This document shows positions 55,127 through 64,000 of a stretch of 64,000 nt of DNA, piece after piece. The stretch spans positions 211,034-275,033 of the forward strand of contig NZ_JABWCU010000008.1 in the NCBI RefSeq assembly GCF_018491765.1, written 5' to 3'. The stretch comes from Novosphingobium profundi. Lineage in GTDB: Bacteria > Pseudomonadota > Alphaproteobacteria > Sphingomonadales > Sphingomonadaceae. How positions within the stretch are numbered: the stretch's first letter is position 1; each line of letters opens with the position of its first letter. The position numbers were made by a program, and so were the translations under genes. The notes beneath the pieces were generated by a model, which worked only from the letters and a program-made list of their open reading frames with translations, was not told where the DNA came from and ran no database searches.

Positions 55127-56410
55127 TTACGAGGCGCTCTTCTCGCGGGCCACCTCGCGCCAGCCGATGTCGCGGCGGGCAAAGCCGGTGGGGAAGTCGA
55201 TGGCATCGAGCGCGGCGTAGGCGCGCCCCTGCGCCTCGCTGACCGTGGAACCCACGCCGGTCACGTTGAGCACGCGGCCCCCGTTGGCGACCAGCGCCCC
55301 CTCCTTCACCGCGGTGCCCGCGTGGAACACCTTCACGTGTTCGTTCTCGTTGGCCTCGATCCCGCGGATTTCGCCGCCCTTCTCGGGCGTGTCGGGATAG
55401 CCCTTGGCGGCCATGACCACGGTCAGCGCGGTGGCGTCGGAAAAGCGCGGCGGGGCGACCGAGCCGAGGCGGTTCTGCGCGCAGGCGTGGAGCAGTTCGA
55501 CGAGGTCGCTCTGCAGGCGCATCAGCATGACCTGGCATTCCGGGTCGCCGAAGCGGCAGTTGTACTCGATCAGCTTGGGGCCTTCGCGCGTCAGCATGAG
55601 GCCGAGGAACAGCACGCCGTTGTAGGGCACGCCCTCGTCGGCCAGCGCGCGCACGGTGGGCGCGATGATGCGGGTCATCGTCTCGGCCTGGAGCGCGGGG
55701 GTGAGCACGCGCGCCGGGCTGTAGGCGCCCATGCCGCCGGTGTTGGGGCCGGTGTCGCCGTCGCCCACGCGCTTGTGGTCCTGCGCGCTGGCGAAGGGGA
55801 CGATCGTCGAGCCGTCGGTCAGCGCGAAGAAGCTGGCTTCCTCGCCCTCGAGGAATTCCTCGACGACCGCTTCCGCGCCCGCCTCGCCGAAGCGGCCCGA
55901 GAAAATCTCCATGATCGCCATCTCGGCTTCGGCCATGGTCATCGCGACGGTCACGCCCTTGCCCGCGGCAAGACCGTCGGCCTTGACCACCACGGGCGCG
56001 CCGAAGCGCGCGATCGCGGCAAGGCCATCGGCTTCGTTGGTCACGCGCTCGTAGCCGCCGGTGGGGATGTCGGCCTTGGCGCACAAGTCCTTGGTGAAGC
56101 CCTTCGAGCCTTCGAGCTGGGCGGCACCCTTGTTGGGGCCGAACACGGGAATGCCTTCGCCGCGCAGCGAATCGGCAAGGCCGTCGACAAGCGGCGCCTC
56201 GGGACCGATCACGACGAGGCCGATGCGCTTGTCCTCGCAAAAGGCGATGACGGCGCCATGGTCGGCGACGTCGAGCGCGACGCAGGTCGCATGGTCCGCG
56301 ATCCCCGGATTTCCGGGGGCAGCGTAAAGCGTTTCGCAGAGCGGGGATTGCGCCAGCTTCCAGGCCAGCGCATGTTCGCGGCCGCCCGAGCCCAGCAGAA
56401 GGATGTTCAT
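55127..56410 (-). CDS. purD: Phosphoribosylamine-glycine ligase
   Basis: A 427-residue ATP-grasp enzyme that forms GAR, the second step of purine synthesis. N-terminal [22 protein letters not shown]-grasp [34 protein letters not shown] and [11 protein letters not shown] are all canonical. The RBS (AAAGG) lies inside the first codons of the divergent xseA, whose start is only 6 bp away. Confidence 0.97.
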   Translation of the reverse strand: MNILLLGSGGREHALAWKLAQSPLCETLYAAPGNPGIADHATCVALDVADHGAVIAFCEDKRIGLVVIGPEAPLVDGLADSLRGEGIPVFGPNKGAAQLEGSKGFTKDLCAKADIPTGGYERVTNEADGLAAIARFGAPVVVKADGLAAGKGVTVAMTMAEAEMAIMEIFSGRFGEAGAEAVVEEFLEGEEASFFALTDGSTIVPFASAQDHKRVGDGDTGPNTGGMGAYSPARVLTPALQAETMTRIIAPTVRALADEGVPYNGVLFLGLMLTREGPKLIEYNCRFGDPECQVMLMRLQSDLVELLHACAQNRLGSVAPPRFSDATALTVVMAAKGYPDTPEKGGEIRGIEANENEHVKVFHAGTAVKEGALVANGGRVLNVTGVGSTVSEAQGRAYAALDAIDFPTGFARRDIGWREVAREKSAS

Positions 56411-56416
56411 AGCCCC

Positions 56417-57922
56417 GTGCCTTTCAATCGATCCTATGACGATGACAATACCGAATACGGTCGTTCGCAGGGGCTGGTAGCGAAGGAGGGCGCAGGGGAC
56501 AACGCCGCGCCGCTCTCGATTACCGAGATTTCCGCTCTGCTGAAGCGCACGGTCGAGGATCGCTTCGGCTTCGTACGCCTGCGCGGGGAGCTTTCGGGCG
56601 TGAAGCGGGCGGCCTCGGGACACCTCTACTGCGCCTTGAAGGACGACAAGGCGGTCATCGATGGGGTGATGTGGCGCGGCGGGGCGCAGCGTCTCGCGTT
56701 CCGCCCCGAGGACGGTATCGAGGTCGTCGCGACCGGCAAGCTGACGACGTACCCCGGCCGCTCGAAGTACCAGATCGTGATCGAGACGATGGAGATTGCG
56801 GGCGAGGGGGCGCTGCTCGCGCTGCTCGAGAAACTGCGCGCGCGGCTCGCCGCCGAAGGTCTCTTCGCGCCCGAGAGGAAGCGCGCGTTGCCGTTCCTGC
56901 CGCGCACCATCGGCGTCGTCACTTCGCCCACCGGCGCGGTCATCCGCGACATCCTCCACCGCCTGGCCGACCGCTTCCCGAGTCGGGTGCTGGTCTGGCC
57001 GGTGCTGGTGCAGGGCGAGGGCGCCGCGCAGCAGGTGGCGAACGCGGTGCGCGGTTTCAGCGCACTTCAGCCCGGCGGTCCGGTGCCGCGTCCCGATCTC
57101 GTCATCGTCGCGCGCGGCGGCGGCTCGATCGAGGACTTGTGGAGCTTCAACGAGGAAGTCGTCGTGCGCGCGGTCGCGGAATGTTCGATCCCCGTGATTT
57201 CGGCGGTCGGGCACGAGACCGACACCACCTTGTGCGACTACGCCGCCGACCGGCGCGCGCCCACCCCCACCGCCGCCGCCGAGATGGCGGTGCCGGTGCG
57301 CGGCGAACTGCAGAACCAGCTGGACGAGATGGGCCTGCGCATGCGCCGTTCGGCGCTGCGCCCCGTCACGCTCGGGCGCGAGCGGCTCGAAGCGCGCGTC
57401 CAGCGCCTGCCCCGGCCCGACGCGATCCTCGCGCTCAAGGCGCAGGCGCTCGACGACCTGACCGACCGTTTGCGGCGCGGGCTCAAGGACAAGGCCGGGC
57501 AGAAGCGCGAGCGGCTCGGTGTCGTCGCCGCGCGGCTATCGCTGCCGCTGCTTCAGCGCCAGGTCATCCAGGCCGGCAAGGACCTCGCCGGTTCCGGGCT
57601 CGATCCGCGCCTGCTCACCCGGCGCTGGGCGCAGGATCGCGACCGGCTCGCCCCCTTCGCGCGGGTGCTGCCCCAGCTCGATCCGCGCCGTCCGCTCCAG
57701 CGCGGCTATGCGCTGGTCAAGAACCGCGAAGGCCAGGCGCTGACCTCGCGCGCGAAGGCGGGTGCCGAGGCGCACCTCGTGCTCGAATTCCATGACGGCG
57801 AACTGCAGGTCGCGGTGGGCGACGAAGCGCCGGTAACGGCTCCGGCGCCCACGGCGCCCGAGGCCGCCCGCCGGCCCGCGCGGTCGAAGAGCACGGAGTC
57901 GCGACAGGGCGATTTGTTTTGA
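56417..57922 (+). CDS. xseA: Exodeoxyribonuclease VII large subunit
   Basis: A 501-residue subunit that with XseB degrades single-stranded DNA. The N-terminal OB fold has [28 protein letters not shown], and the catalytic domain has [28 protein letters not shown] and [11 protein letters not shown], with a coiled-coil and RGYALVKN at the end. The GTG at 56417 is the only start before the domain; AGAAGGA lies 14 nt upstream, overlapping purD. xseB is not here. The C-terminal tail is Pro/Ala-rich. Confidence 0.94.
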   Translation: MPFNRSYDDDNTEYGRSQGLVAKEGAGDNAAPLSITEISALLKRTVEDRFGFVRLRGELSGVKRAASGHLYCALKDDKAVIDGVMWRGGAQRLAFRPEDGIEVVATGKLTTYPGRSKYQIVIETMEIAGEGALLALLEKLRARLAAEGLFAPERKRALPFLPRTIGVVTSPTGAVIRDILHRLADRFPSRVLVWPVLVQGEGAAQQVANAVRGFSALQPGGPVPRPDLVIVARGGGSIEDLWSFNEEVVVRAVAECSIPVISAVGHETDTTLCDYAADRRAPTPTAAAEMAVPVRGELQNQLDEMGLRMRRSALRPVTLGRERLEARVQRLPRPDAILALKAQALDDLTDRLRRGLKDKAGQKRERLGVVAARLSLPLLQRQVIQAGKDLAGSGLDPRLLTRRWAQDRDRLAPFARVLPQLDPRRPLQRGYALVKNREGQALTSRAKAGAEAHLVLEFHDGELQVAVGDEAPVTAPAPTAPEAARRPARSKSTESRQGDLF

Positions 57923-57948
57923 CGGCGGCGCTCTGCTAGCTTTGCCCC

Positions 57949-58152
57949 ATGCTTATGACGTCTGCTGATCGCCCCGCGAAACTCGCCTTTGGTCCCAACG
58001 GGTTCCGCATGCTCACCCCGGGGAGCTACGTGAACTGCGCGGTGACCGGAGAGCCGATTTCGCTGGAGGAGCTGCGCTACTGGAGCGCCGAGCGGCAGGA
58101 GCCTTACGCCAGCGCCGAAATCGCGACCCGTCGCCTGCTCGCGGACGCCTGA
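57949..58152 (+). CDS. DUF2093 domain-containing small protein
   Basis: A 67-residue protein of the DUF2093 family, restricted to alphaproteobacteria. The core FRMLTPGSYVNCAVTGEPISLEELRYWS is characteristic. It follows xseA by 26 bp, as often seen. Function unknown. An ATG two codons later is possible. Confidence 0.85.
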   Translation: MLMTSADRPAKLAFGPNGFRMLTPGSYVNCAVTGEPISLEELRYWSAERQEPYASAEIATRRLLADA

Positions 58153-58169
58153 TCGGACGGGGAAACGCC

Positions 58170-59057
58170 ATGACCAAGAACGTACGCATGCCGTTCCCGG
58201 GCCGGATCGCCCTGGGGAGCGCGCTCGCTTGTGCGCTGGCCCTCGCCGGCAGCCTCGCACTTTCCCGGCAGGAGGCGCAGGCCGCCACGGCCGCCGTCGA
58301 CCTCGGCTTCTCGGGTGAGGTGACTCAGGGCGGCTGGATTCGTGGAATGGCGCCCAAGGGGACCGTGTCGCTCTCGCTCGATGGCGAGTCGGTGGGAGTT
58401 GACCCCGCGAGCGGCCAGTGGTTTGCCGCCTTCGACCGCGACGCCAAGTCGAGCGTGACGCTCGAGGCGAAGCTTGCCGATGGACGGGTGGTCGACCGGA
58501 CGATCAGCGTCGCGCCGCGCCACTGGAACATCGAGAACATCAACGTTGCCCGCACCGCGAAAGGCCCCTCGGAGGCCTTCATGAAGATCCGTCGCCCCGA
58601 ACTGGCGCAGATCAACGCCGCGCGTGACATGCGTACCGGCGCCAAGGGGTGGATGGAGCACTTCATCTGGCCTGCGAAAGGGCGGATTTCGGGCCGCTTC
58701 GGCTCACAGCGCATTTACCGCGGCGAGCCGGGTGCCTACCACTCGGGCATCGACATCGCCACCGGCACCAGCGGCACGCCTTTCGTGGCGCCCGCCGACG
58801 GGGTGGTGATCCTCGCCGCCGACAAGCCCTTCTCGCTCGAGGGTAATCTCCTGATGCTCGACCACGGCAATGGCCTCAACAGCGCTTTCCTGCACTGCTC
58901 GCAGATCCTCGTGAAAGTGGGCGATCACGTGAAGCAGGGGCAGGTCATCGGTAAGATCGGCATGACCGGTCGCGCCACGGGGCCGCACTTGCACTGGTCG
59001 CTGAAATGGAAGGACGCGCGTCTCGATCCGATCCTGTTCACCGGACCGATGGATTGA
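58170..59057 (+). CDS. M23 family metallopeptidase (LytM-like)
   Basis: A 295-residue exported peptidase. A signal peptide (about 12-38) precedes a beta-rich N-terminal domain, then the M23 domain with the zinc ligands in HSGIDIATG and TGPHLHW. It is predicted to cleave peptidoglycan cross-links or to activate amidases. SGRFGSQRIYRG is the typical lead-in. It lies in a run xseA-DUF2093-M23. Confidence 0.92.
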   Translation: MTKNVRMPFPGRIALGSALACALALAGSLALSRQEAQAATAAVDLGFSGEVTQGGWIRGMAPKGTVSLSLDGESVGVDPASGQWFAAFDRDAKSSVTLEAKLADGRVVDRTISVAPRHWNIENINVARTAKGPSEAFMKIRRPELAQINAARDMRTGAKGWMEHFIWPAKGRISGRFGSQRIYRGEPGAYHSGIDIATGTSGTPFVAPADGVVILAADKPFSLEGNLLMLDHGNGLNSAFLHCSQILVKVGDHVKQGQVIGKIGMTGRATGPHLHWSLKWKDARLDPILFTGPMD

Positions 59058-59127
59058 TCCAACCCGTAGCGGTTGAACAGCCAGCCTTTCCGGCCTGATC
59101 TGCGGCCACCCGACCAAGGAAGCTCCC

Positions 59128-60123
59128 GTGCGCCGCAGCCTCGCCCTAATTGTGCTTGTCCTGGGATTGCTGATCCCGACGTGGATGCAACGACCGCTGA
59201 TTCCGAGGGATCAGAGGGGGGCCATCACGTTCGCACGCGAGACCATTTCCAATCCCGCCCGCCTTGCAAGCGATCTTGGCCCATTCCGCCTTGAGCAAGC
59301 CTGGCACCTGAGCAGTTTGCGCAACGGCGGCTATTCCGCCCTGCTTGCGCCCTCTGACCACGGTCTCGTGGCGATCAGCGACACGGGCTGGTCGGCGCGG
59401 TTCGAACTGCGTGAAGGCCAGCCCCCCGACTACAGCGTACACAAGGTCGGCTTGCGCAAGGGAAGCAGGGGCAAGGAACTGCGCGACATCGAATCGGCGA
59501 CCCGCGATCCCGCAACCGGGACGGTCTGGCTGGGGATGGAAGGGGTCAACGCCATCGTGCGTACGAACCCGAAATTGCAGGAGCAGGCGCGCGTGATGCC
59601 CCAGGAGATGCGGCACTGGGGCACCAATTCCGGGCCGGAAGCGCTCGTCCGGCTTGCCGATGGACGCTTCCTCGTCCTGCAGGAGACCGGCATCGCCGGC
59701 AGTGGAGGACGACGCCATGAAGGATTCGTCTTCGCGGGCGACCCGACTCGCGGCGCGCGCGGCGCGCGCTTTGAATTCGAGGGGCCGCGCAACTTTGCGG
59801 TGGTCGACATGGCCCAGCTGCCCGATGGACGGGTCTTGCTGCTCATGCGCCGCCTGGTCTGGCCGATGCCGCTGCGCTTTGCCGGGCGCATCGTGATCGC
59901 CGATCCGCGTCAGATCGCGGCAGGAAAGGTCTGGACCTCGCGCCAAGTTGCGGTGCTGGCATCGGACATGCCGATCGACAATTTCGAGGGTCTTGCCGTC
60001 TCGGGCGAGGCGCGAAAGGACGGCCGCGTGACGGTCTGGCTCATCTCCGACAACAACATGATGAACGACTGGCAGCGAACGCTGCTCTGGAAGCTCTCGG
60101 TCGACCCGGCCGAGTTGCCCTGA
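59128..60123 (+). CDS. Esterase-like activity of phytase family protein
   Basis: A 331-residue exported protein of the phytase-like (PF13449) beta-propeller family. A hydrophobic signal (about 5-20) precedes GGYSALLAPSDHGLVAISDTG, ELRDIESATRDPATGTVWLGMEG and DNFEGLAV, typical blade motifs. The substrate is unproven. The GTG start has AAGGAAG at good spacing. Confidence 0.83.
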   Translation: MRRSLALIVLVLGLLIPTWMQRPLIPRDQRGAITFARETISNPARLASDLGPFRLEQAWHLSSLRNGGYSALLAPSDHGLVAISDTGWSARFELREGQPPDYSVHKVGLRKGSRGKELRDIESATRDPATGTVWLGMEGVNAIVRTNPKLQEQARVMPQEMRHWGTNSGPEALVRLADGRFLVLQETGIAGSGGRRHEGFVFAGDPTRGARGARFEFEGPRNFAVVDMAQLPDGRVLLLMRRLVWPMPLRFAGRIVIADPRQIAAGKVWTSRQVAVLASDMPIDNFEGLAVSGEARKDGRVTVWLISDNNMMNDWQRTLLWKLSVDPAELP

Positions 60124-60230
60124 CCGGACCGGATACTTGCCCCGCCGAGTGAAGAAGGCCGCGCCCTGGCGGGCAGGAAGATAGTCTTGCTGATCGCCCG
60201 ATCGTCGCCGATGCCCGTGCTGCGCAGCAC

Positions 60231-60260
60231 AAAGGGCGCGCGGAAAACCGCACGCCCTTT
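60231..60260 (-). terminator. Hairpin terminator downstream of rpmB
   Basis: A 13-position stem (AAAGGGCGTGCGG with CCGCGCGCCCTTT, one mismatch) closes a TTTT loop, read on the - strand. The T stretch after it is short. It lies about 60 bp after rpmB. Confidence 0.65.
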
Positions 60261-60318
60261 CGTGACACACATCGAAGATGCGCGGCGCTGTAAGTTCACC
60301 CCTTGCGGGGCGAAGCTA

Positions 60319-60603
60319 TCAGGCGGCCTGCTGCTTCTTGAGCTCGCGCTTCACCTTGACGGCGCGCGGGCTGAGCTTGGCGTCCGAGGTCTTGAGCAGC
60401 CAGTTGTCGAGGCCGCCATTGTGTTCGACCGAACGCAGGCCGTGGGTGGACACGCGGAACTTGAAGCTGCGGTCCAGAGCTTCCGACATCAGCGTGACGT
60501 TCTGCAGGTTGGGCAGGAAGACGCGCTTGGTCTTGTTGTTGGCGTGGCTGACGTTGCAGCCGACCTGACGGCCCTTGCCGGTCAGTTCGCAGATGCGGGA
60601 CAT
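60319..60603 (-). CDS. rpmB: 50S ribosomal protein L28
   Basis: A 94-residue L28 beginning [21 protein letters not shown] and [23 protein letters not shown] are conserved. One cysteine lies in each of CELTGKG and [10 protein letters not shown], but there is no full zinc-ribbon of four cysteines. It is monocistronic and divergent from tadA. Confidence 0.95.
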   Translation of the reverse strand: MSRICELTGKGRQVGCNVSHANNKTKRVFLPNLQNVTLMSEALDRSFKFRVSTHGLRSVEHNGGLDNWLLKTSDAKLSPRAVKVKRELKKQQAA

Positions 60604-60717
60604 GTTTACTCTCGCTCGAAAAAAACGGTTGCCGTTAATACGGGAAGGCGCGCCCTTACTGATTCCCTGTGCAAAGGTCAAGTTGCAAGGCCGCATTTCG
60701 CAGGCTAGCGCTGGGTC

Positions 60718-61173
60718 ATGACCCGCTGGCCGCTCCCTCCATACATGGCTCTCGCCCTCGCGCAAGCCCGGCAAGCCGCCGATTCGGGCGAAGTGCCGAT
60801 CGGCGCGGTGGTGGTGAAGGACGGAAAGGTGATTGCAAGCGGCCGCAACGCCCCGCGCACGAATCACGACCCCACCAGCCACGCCGAAATCGAGGCGATT
60901 CGCGCGGCGGCGCGGGTGCTGGAGGACGAGAGGCTGACCGGCTGCGAGCTGTGGGTCACGCTCGAGCCTTGCGCGATGTGCGCGGGCGCCATTGCCCACG
61001 CGCGCATCGAGAGGCTCTACTACGCCGCCAGCGACCCCAAGGGCGGTGCGGTCGAGCACGGCGCGCGCGTCTTCGACCATCCCCAGTGCCTGCACCGCCC
61101 CGAAGTCTATTCGGGCATAGGCGAGGCCGAGGCGGCGGCGCTGCTGCGCGATTTCTTTCGGGAAAGAAGGTAG
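60718..61173 (+). CDS. tadA: tRNA adenosine(34) deaminase TadA
   Basis: A 151-residue zinc deaminase that converts A34 of tRNA-Arg(ACG) to inosine. Zinc and proton-shuttle residues are H55 and E57 in HAEIEA, and C85 and C88 in [14 protein letters not shown] and the C-terminal helix are usual. It ends just before a REP doublet. Confidence 0.93.
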   Translation: MTRWPLPPYMALALAQARQAADSGEVPIGAVVVKDGKVIASGRNAPRTNHDPTSHAEIEAIRAAARVLEDERLTGCELWVTLEPCAMCAGAIAHARIERLYYAASDPKGGAVEHGARVFDHPQCLHRPEVYSGIGEAEAAALLRDFFRERR

Positions 61174-61175
61174 AC

Positions 61176-61296
61176 ATTTCGAGGGCCATTGCCCTCGAGC
61201 TCCCAAAATCGTCGAGTCCATCGTGCTCGATCGACGTAGCGTGCGAAAGGTGAGGTCGCCTGTTTCGGGAGCCCGAGGGCGATGGCCCTCGGAAAT
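61176..61296. repeat. REP doublet (REPIN-like inverted pair)
   Basis: Left arm 61176-61208 and right arm 61263-61296 are near-identical inverted copies. Each contains its own perfect hairpin: CGAGGGC-CATT-GCCCTCG and CCGAGGGC-GATG-GCCCTCGG. They are separated by 54 bp. The element begins 3 bp after the tadA stop and ends 6 bp before the RNase T2 stop. Confidence 0.75.
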
Positions 61297-61301
61297 CTTT
61301 C

Positions 61302-62006
61302 CTAGAGTCCTCGCCAGATCTTCATCGGCGCTGCATCGCGCGCGCCGAACTGGTGGCTGGCGCAGGCAGTGGGCCGGAAGTCGCGCCCGTAGCAGAGCCG
61401 GACCTCACGCAGCCAGCCGCCCTTGCTCAGTTCGATGCCGATCGCCTCGCGCCGCCAGCCCGAGGTGGTCTCGAGAAAGGCGTTGCGAAAGTCGCCGGCG
61501 GTGAGGCCCTGTTTGCGTGAGAGGCGGTCGGCGTCGGGCCAGTGGAGCGAACGCCACAGGATCGCGCTTACCTTGAGGTACTTCTCGGGGGTCGGGGCCA
61601 TGCAGCTGCCGTGTTTGGCCCATTCGTGCGCGAGGAGCCCTGGCGAGGGGGTCATGCACAAATGTTGGCGCAGCGTGGCGGGGCGCGGAAGCGGCAGGGT
61701 CTGGCACCACTGTGGGGGGCTTCCAGACGCCGCCTCGGGCCAGAGGCCGTGGAGGACGAAGCCGAAGCGACCGTAACGCCTGTCGCACTGCATCGAGCTG
61801 GTGTTTCGGTGGGTCTTGCACCAGTCGGGCGACCAGCTGGCCGCGAGCGTGTAGCCCGCGATCGGCCGCTTGCGGGTCGGCCCGTCGGGCGTGATCGGGC
61901 GGAGCGGCGGCAGGCTGCGGGGCACGCGGCACTGGTAGGCTTGCGCCTGGGCGGTCTGCGCCATCGGAGCCAGCGCGAGGAACAGGGCGAGCGCGATCCG
62001 GTGCAT
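61302..62006 (-). CDS. Ribonuclease T2 family protein
   Basis: A 234-residue secreted RNase. A signal peptide (about 1-21, cut after AQAQA) precedes the catalytic segments FVLHGLWPE (CAS-1) and HEWAKHGSC (CAS-2), each with the catalytic His. Several cysteines suggest disulfides in the periplasm. The next leftward gene upstream, a membrane protein, ends 1 nt before its start. Confidence 0.92.
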   Translation of the reverse strand: MHRIALALFLALAPMAQTAQAQAYQCRVPRSLPPLRPITPDGPTRKRPIAGYTLAASWSPDWCKTHRNTSSMQCDRRYGRFGFVLHGLWPEAASGSPPQWCQTLPLPRPATLRQHLCMTPSPGLLAHEWAKHGSCMAPTPEKYLKVSAILWRSLHWPDADRLSRKQGLTAGDFRNAFLETTSGWRREAIGIELSKGGWLREVRLCYGRDFRPTACASHQFGARDAAPMKIWRGL

Positions 62007-62007
62007 G

Positions 62008-62439
62008 TCAGCCGAAGATGTCGGCGTGATCGGGCAGGCGCCCGCGCGCCTTCAGCCAGCCTTGCGCGTCGCCTCGGTAGAGCATCGCGACGGCGGCGAT
62101 CTGGAGCAGCGTGGCCAGTCCGGTGGGCAGCACGTAACCCCATCCCAGCGCGATGTAGGCCGCCCGGTCGATCACCATCGTGACGAGGCTGAAGGCGGTC
62201 AAGCCGCTGAAGATCCAGGCCGAGACCCGGCTCGCGCGCCGCGCCACCGCATACCAGAAGCACAAGTTGTACCCGCAGACCCAGAACATCGCGAGCAAGG
62301 GCCCTGCCGCGGCGAAACCGAGCGCCAGCGCCTGGGCCCGCAGCACGGGGGCAAACACCACGAGCGTCGTGAGCGCGACCAGCGTCGCGGCCAGCAGGAG
62401 CCAGCCGAAGATCCGGATCGACGTTGGTCTCGGGCTCAT
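62008..62439 (-). CDS. Hypothetical integral membrane protein
   Basis: A 143-residue protein with four hydrophobic segments: about 10-30, 38-62, 72-88 and 95-118. It ends with a charged tail (AQGWLKARGRLPDHADIF). It lies between nadC and RNase T2 with gaps of 10 and 1 nt, so the three are likely one operon. No family recognised. Confidence 0.65.
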   Translation of the reverse strand: MSPRPTSIRIFGWLLLAATLVALTTLVVFAPVLRAQALALGFAAAGPLLAMFWVCGYNLCFWYAVARRASRVSAWIFSGLTAFSLVTMVIDRAAYIALGWGYVLPTGLATLLQIAAVAMLYRGDAQGWLKARGRLPDHADIFG

Positions 62440-62449
62440 TGCGCGGCGT

Positions 62450-63340
62450 TCACAGCGGGGTGAAGTCGAGCCCGATGTCGGCGGCGGGCGCGCTCTGGGT
62501 CAGGCGGCCGACCGAGACGTAAGTCACGCCCGAAGCCGCGATCGCACCGATGGTGGCGAGGTTGACGCCGCCCGAAGCCTCGGTCGGAACGCGGCCCGCG
62601 ACGAGGGCGACCGCTTCGCGCAGCCTGTCGGGCCCCATGTTGTCGAGCAGAAGATGGTGCGCGCCCGCCTCGATCGCGGGTTCGATCTGATCGAGGTGGT
62701 CGACCTCGCAGATGATCTGCGCGACGCCGGCTTCGCGCGCCCGCGCGACCGCCGGGCCGACGCCGCCGGCGACGAGGACGTGGTTGTCCTTGATCATCGC
62801 TGCGTCCCACAGTCCCATGCGGTGGTTCTGCGCCCCGCCCATGCGCGTCGCGTACTTTTCGAGGTGCCTGAGGCCGGGGATCGTCTTGCGCGTGTCGAGC
62901 AGCGTCGCATGGCCCGCCATGGCCTCGACGTAGCTGCGCGTCATCGTGGCGATGCCCGAGAGGTGCTGCACGGTGTTGAGCGCGCTGCGCTCGGCCGTCA
63001 GCAGCGCGCGCGCGTTGCCGGCAAGGCGCATGAGGCGCGTGCCGGGCGAAACCTGCGCCCCCTCGGCGACGAGGATCTCGATCTCCATCGCCGGGTCGAG
63101 CGTGCGGAAGAAGGCCGCCGCGATCGGCAGCCCCGCGACGGTGATCGCGTCGCGCGAGTCCATGACGCCCGAAAAGCGGGCCTCAGGCGCGATCACGCTC
63201 TCGCTGGTGACGTCGCGGCCGCCGCCGGGAAGCCCCGCGCCGAGGTCTTCGTCCAGAGTCGCCGAAACGAAGGCGTCGAGGTCGAAGCCCTTGATCGAAA
63301 AGGGCGCGTGCGCGGGGGCGGAAAGATGTGCCTGGGTCAT
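62450..63340 (-). CDS. nadC: Nicotinate-nucleotide pyrophosphorylase (carboxylating)
   Basis: A 296-residue quinolinate phosphoribosyltransferase making nicotinate mononucleotide for NAD. Key parts are DEDLGAGLPGGGRDVTSE, LNTVQHLSGIATMT, DTRKTIPGLRHLEKYA with the PRPP-binding Arg/Lys, and KDNHVL. The C-terminal barrel shows VSVGRLTQSAPAADIGLD. The start at ATG 63340 is listed; 63352 is an alternative. Confidence 0.95.
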   Translation of the reverse strand: MTQAHLSAPAHAPFSIKGFDLDAFVSATLDEDLGAGLPGGGRDVTSESVIAPEARFSGVMDSRDAITVAGLPIAAAFFRTLDPAMEIEILVAEGAQVSPGTRLMRLAGNARALLTAERSALNTVQHLSGIATMTRSYVEAMAGHATLLDTRKTIPGLRHLEKYATRMGGAQNHRMGLWDAAMIKDNHVLVAGGVGPAVARAREAGVAQIICEVDHLDQIEPAIEAGAHHLLLDNMGPDRLREAVALVAGRVPTEASGGVNLATIGAIAASGVTYVSVGRLTQSAPAADIGLDFTPL

Positions 63341-63396
63341 GCCCAAGTCCATGCCAAGGCGATGGCCACCTGTCGAGAAGTTGGTGCGGGCTCCAT

Positions 63397-63425
63397 TTGC
63401 AAATTATGCACAAGAGGCGTATAAG
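63397..63425 (+). promoter_or_regulatory. Candidate sigma70 promoter in a gene-free region
   Basis: TTGCAA (63397-63402) and TATAAG (63420-63425) are exactly 17 bp apart, and transcription would start near 63431. It lies in the 387 bp gap between nadC and the small gene at 63728. Confidence 0.5.
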
Positions 63426-63430
63426 GCTCC

Positions 63431-63600
63431 CAACACGAGCTCACGGCCAAGAGGCGCTCGTGGCTGCAAGACCCTTGAGAGTTCCTGGCTGCACACACGC
63501 CGTTCATTCGTGTCGTCTGTCCGCGCCGGAAGCCCGTTCGGATCGCTGTACAGCCCATTCCTGCCGAAGCCCGGACGCATCCGCGTCTCCGGGCGCTTTT
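63431..63600 (+). ncRNA. Candidate small RNA or attenuated leader
   Basis: About 170 nt bounded by the promoter-like sequence at 63397 and a hairpin with TTTT at 63569-63600. It begins with a CACGAGC...GCTCGTG stem (63434-63462). I find no open frame with an RBS. It could be a free small RNA or a leader that attenuates the gene at 63728. I do not recognise it as 6S, SRP, tmRNA or a tRNA. Confidence 0.4.
63569..63600 (+). terminator. Terminator-like hairpin upstream of the 63.7 kb gene
   Basis: GCCCGG (63569-63574) pairs with CCGGGC (63589-63594), with further inner pairing, and the hairpin is followed shortly by TTTT. Confidence 0.6.
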
Positions 63601-63727
63601 CGGCTGCCATCCTGGCCGATCGGCTCGCGTTTGCGGAGCTGTTCCGGTGCGTCGCCACGGGGTGATGCACGGCGTGGCTCCGTCTGACAGCAACGCCGCA
63701 TCGTCGGCCCGATTAGGAGCAGTTTCC

Positions 63728-63937
63728 ATGGCCCAAGGCCCCCTCAAGCCCTTCCTCATCCAGAAGGACGACACGGGTAACTTCCGTCTCACCGTGCGCA
63801 CCACGCGCTACAACTCGATCGGCTACCCGATCGTCTCGTCCAAGCTGCAGGACGAGATCTTCGAGACGCAGTCGGCGGCCAAGGCCTATGCCCGCAAGAA
63901 CTTCAACGCCGAAGCCGGCGAATACGCGACGAAGTAA
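63728..63937 (+). CDS. Small conserved protein, unrecognised
   Basis: A 69-residue soluble protein. It is basic and polar, with FLIQKDDTGNFRLTVRTTRY and a C-terminal QSAAKAYARKNFNAEAGEYA. The RBS TAGGAG is at good spacing. It has the look of a small, highly expressed protein but I know no family. A stem-loop follows at 63941-63957 and a stronger one at the window edge. Confidence 0.65.
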   Translation: MAQGPLKPFLIQKDDTGNFRLTVRTTRYNSIGYPIVSSKLQDEIFETQSAAKAYARKNFNAEAGEYATK

Positions 63938-63977
63938 GCACGTCCTCGCGCAGGACGGGTGCAACGAAAAGGGGCCG

Positions 63978-64000
63978 CGGCGGACGATCGATGTCCGCCG
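63978..64000 (+). terminator. Stem-loop at window edge, probably a terminator cut by the end
   Basis: CGGCGGAC and GTCCGCCG pair perfectly over 8 bp around a 7 nt loop. The AAAAGGGGCCG before it would pair further beyond the window, so this is likely the start of a longer bidirectional terminator. Confidence 0.45.

Noticed and set aside
55322..56416. Upstream extension of the xseA reading frame across purD
   Set aside because: This part is antisense to the conserved purD gene, and the XseA OB-fold starts only after 56500. The GTG at 56417 gives a normal length.

Overview
The window looks like a stretch of an alphaproteobacterial chromosome that includes its replication origin. The high GC content, small families typical of sphingomonads (DUF1491, DUF2093, DUF2497/PopZ, UrcA) and the gene order rho-hemJ-hemE / ppsR-maf-aroE-coaE-dnaQ all point to Sphingomonadales, probably Novosphingobium or a close relative. 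The genus is an inference. I saw no rRNA, tRNA, insertion sequence, prophage or CRISPR array. Most of the window is core genome.

Region 1 (1-14 kb) is the origin neighbourhood. The 350 bp gap between hemE and ppsR holds an A/T-rich tract, five DnaA-box-like 9-mers and seven GANTC methylation sites within 106 bp. Genes nearest the gap point away from it on both sides. Two ParB-binding parS palindromes lie inside coding sequence, one in a quinone oxidoreductase gene (1877-1892) and a perfect one in maf (8104-8119). To the right runs maf-aroE-coaE-dnaQ-hpf-ptsN-thioesterase-DUF1491. A 38 bp palindromic repeat occurs twice in opposite orientation, at 1706 and 15629.

Region 2 (13.7-24 kb) holds xthA, erpA, a CBS-domain protein, a thioredoxin-like ferredoxin with an overlapping thioesterase, a PopZ homologue, TolC, a degenerate PIMT-like protein, class I fumarase and a LytS/LytTR-type two-component pair.

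Region 3 (24-31 kb) holds UrcA, a lipid kinase, a metallophosphoesterase, a padR-DUF1700-GIN envelope operon with two identical palindromes upstream, a Tat-exported sulfatase, and rplM-rpsI.

Region 4 (31.9-42.4 kb) holds cutA, ctaA (heme A synthase), a MerC-like membrane protein, thiS-thiG, a run of unrecognised genes with a methyltransferase, a long-chain acyl-CoA ligase, gamma-glutamyltransferase and pyrD.

Region 5 (42.7-49.5 kb) is a complete SUF iron-sulfur operon: Rrf2 regulator, sufB, a DUF559 protein that has lost its nuclease motif, sufC (with an in-frame extra module ahead of it), sufD, sufS, sufT, a GNAT acetyltransferase and sufA. Most junctions overlap by 1-4 nt.

Region 6 (49.5-64 kb) holds a duplicated-domain unknown protein, a lipoprotein, an adenosine/sugar kinase, a DnaQ-fold exonuclease, a ClC-family transporter, purD and xseA (start codons only 6 bp apart), an M23 peptidase, a phytase-like protein, rpmB, tadA, a REP doublet, RNase T2, nadC and a small conserved gene. 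Two intergenic regions carry terminators with no gene to explain them (42.6 kb and 63.6 kb); they are the best candidates for unannotated small RNAs.
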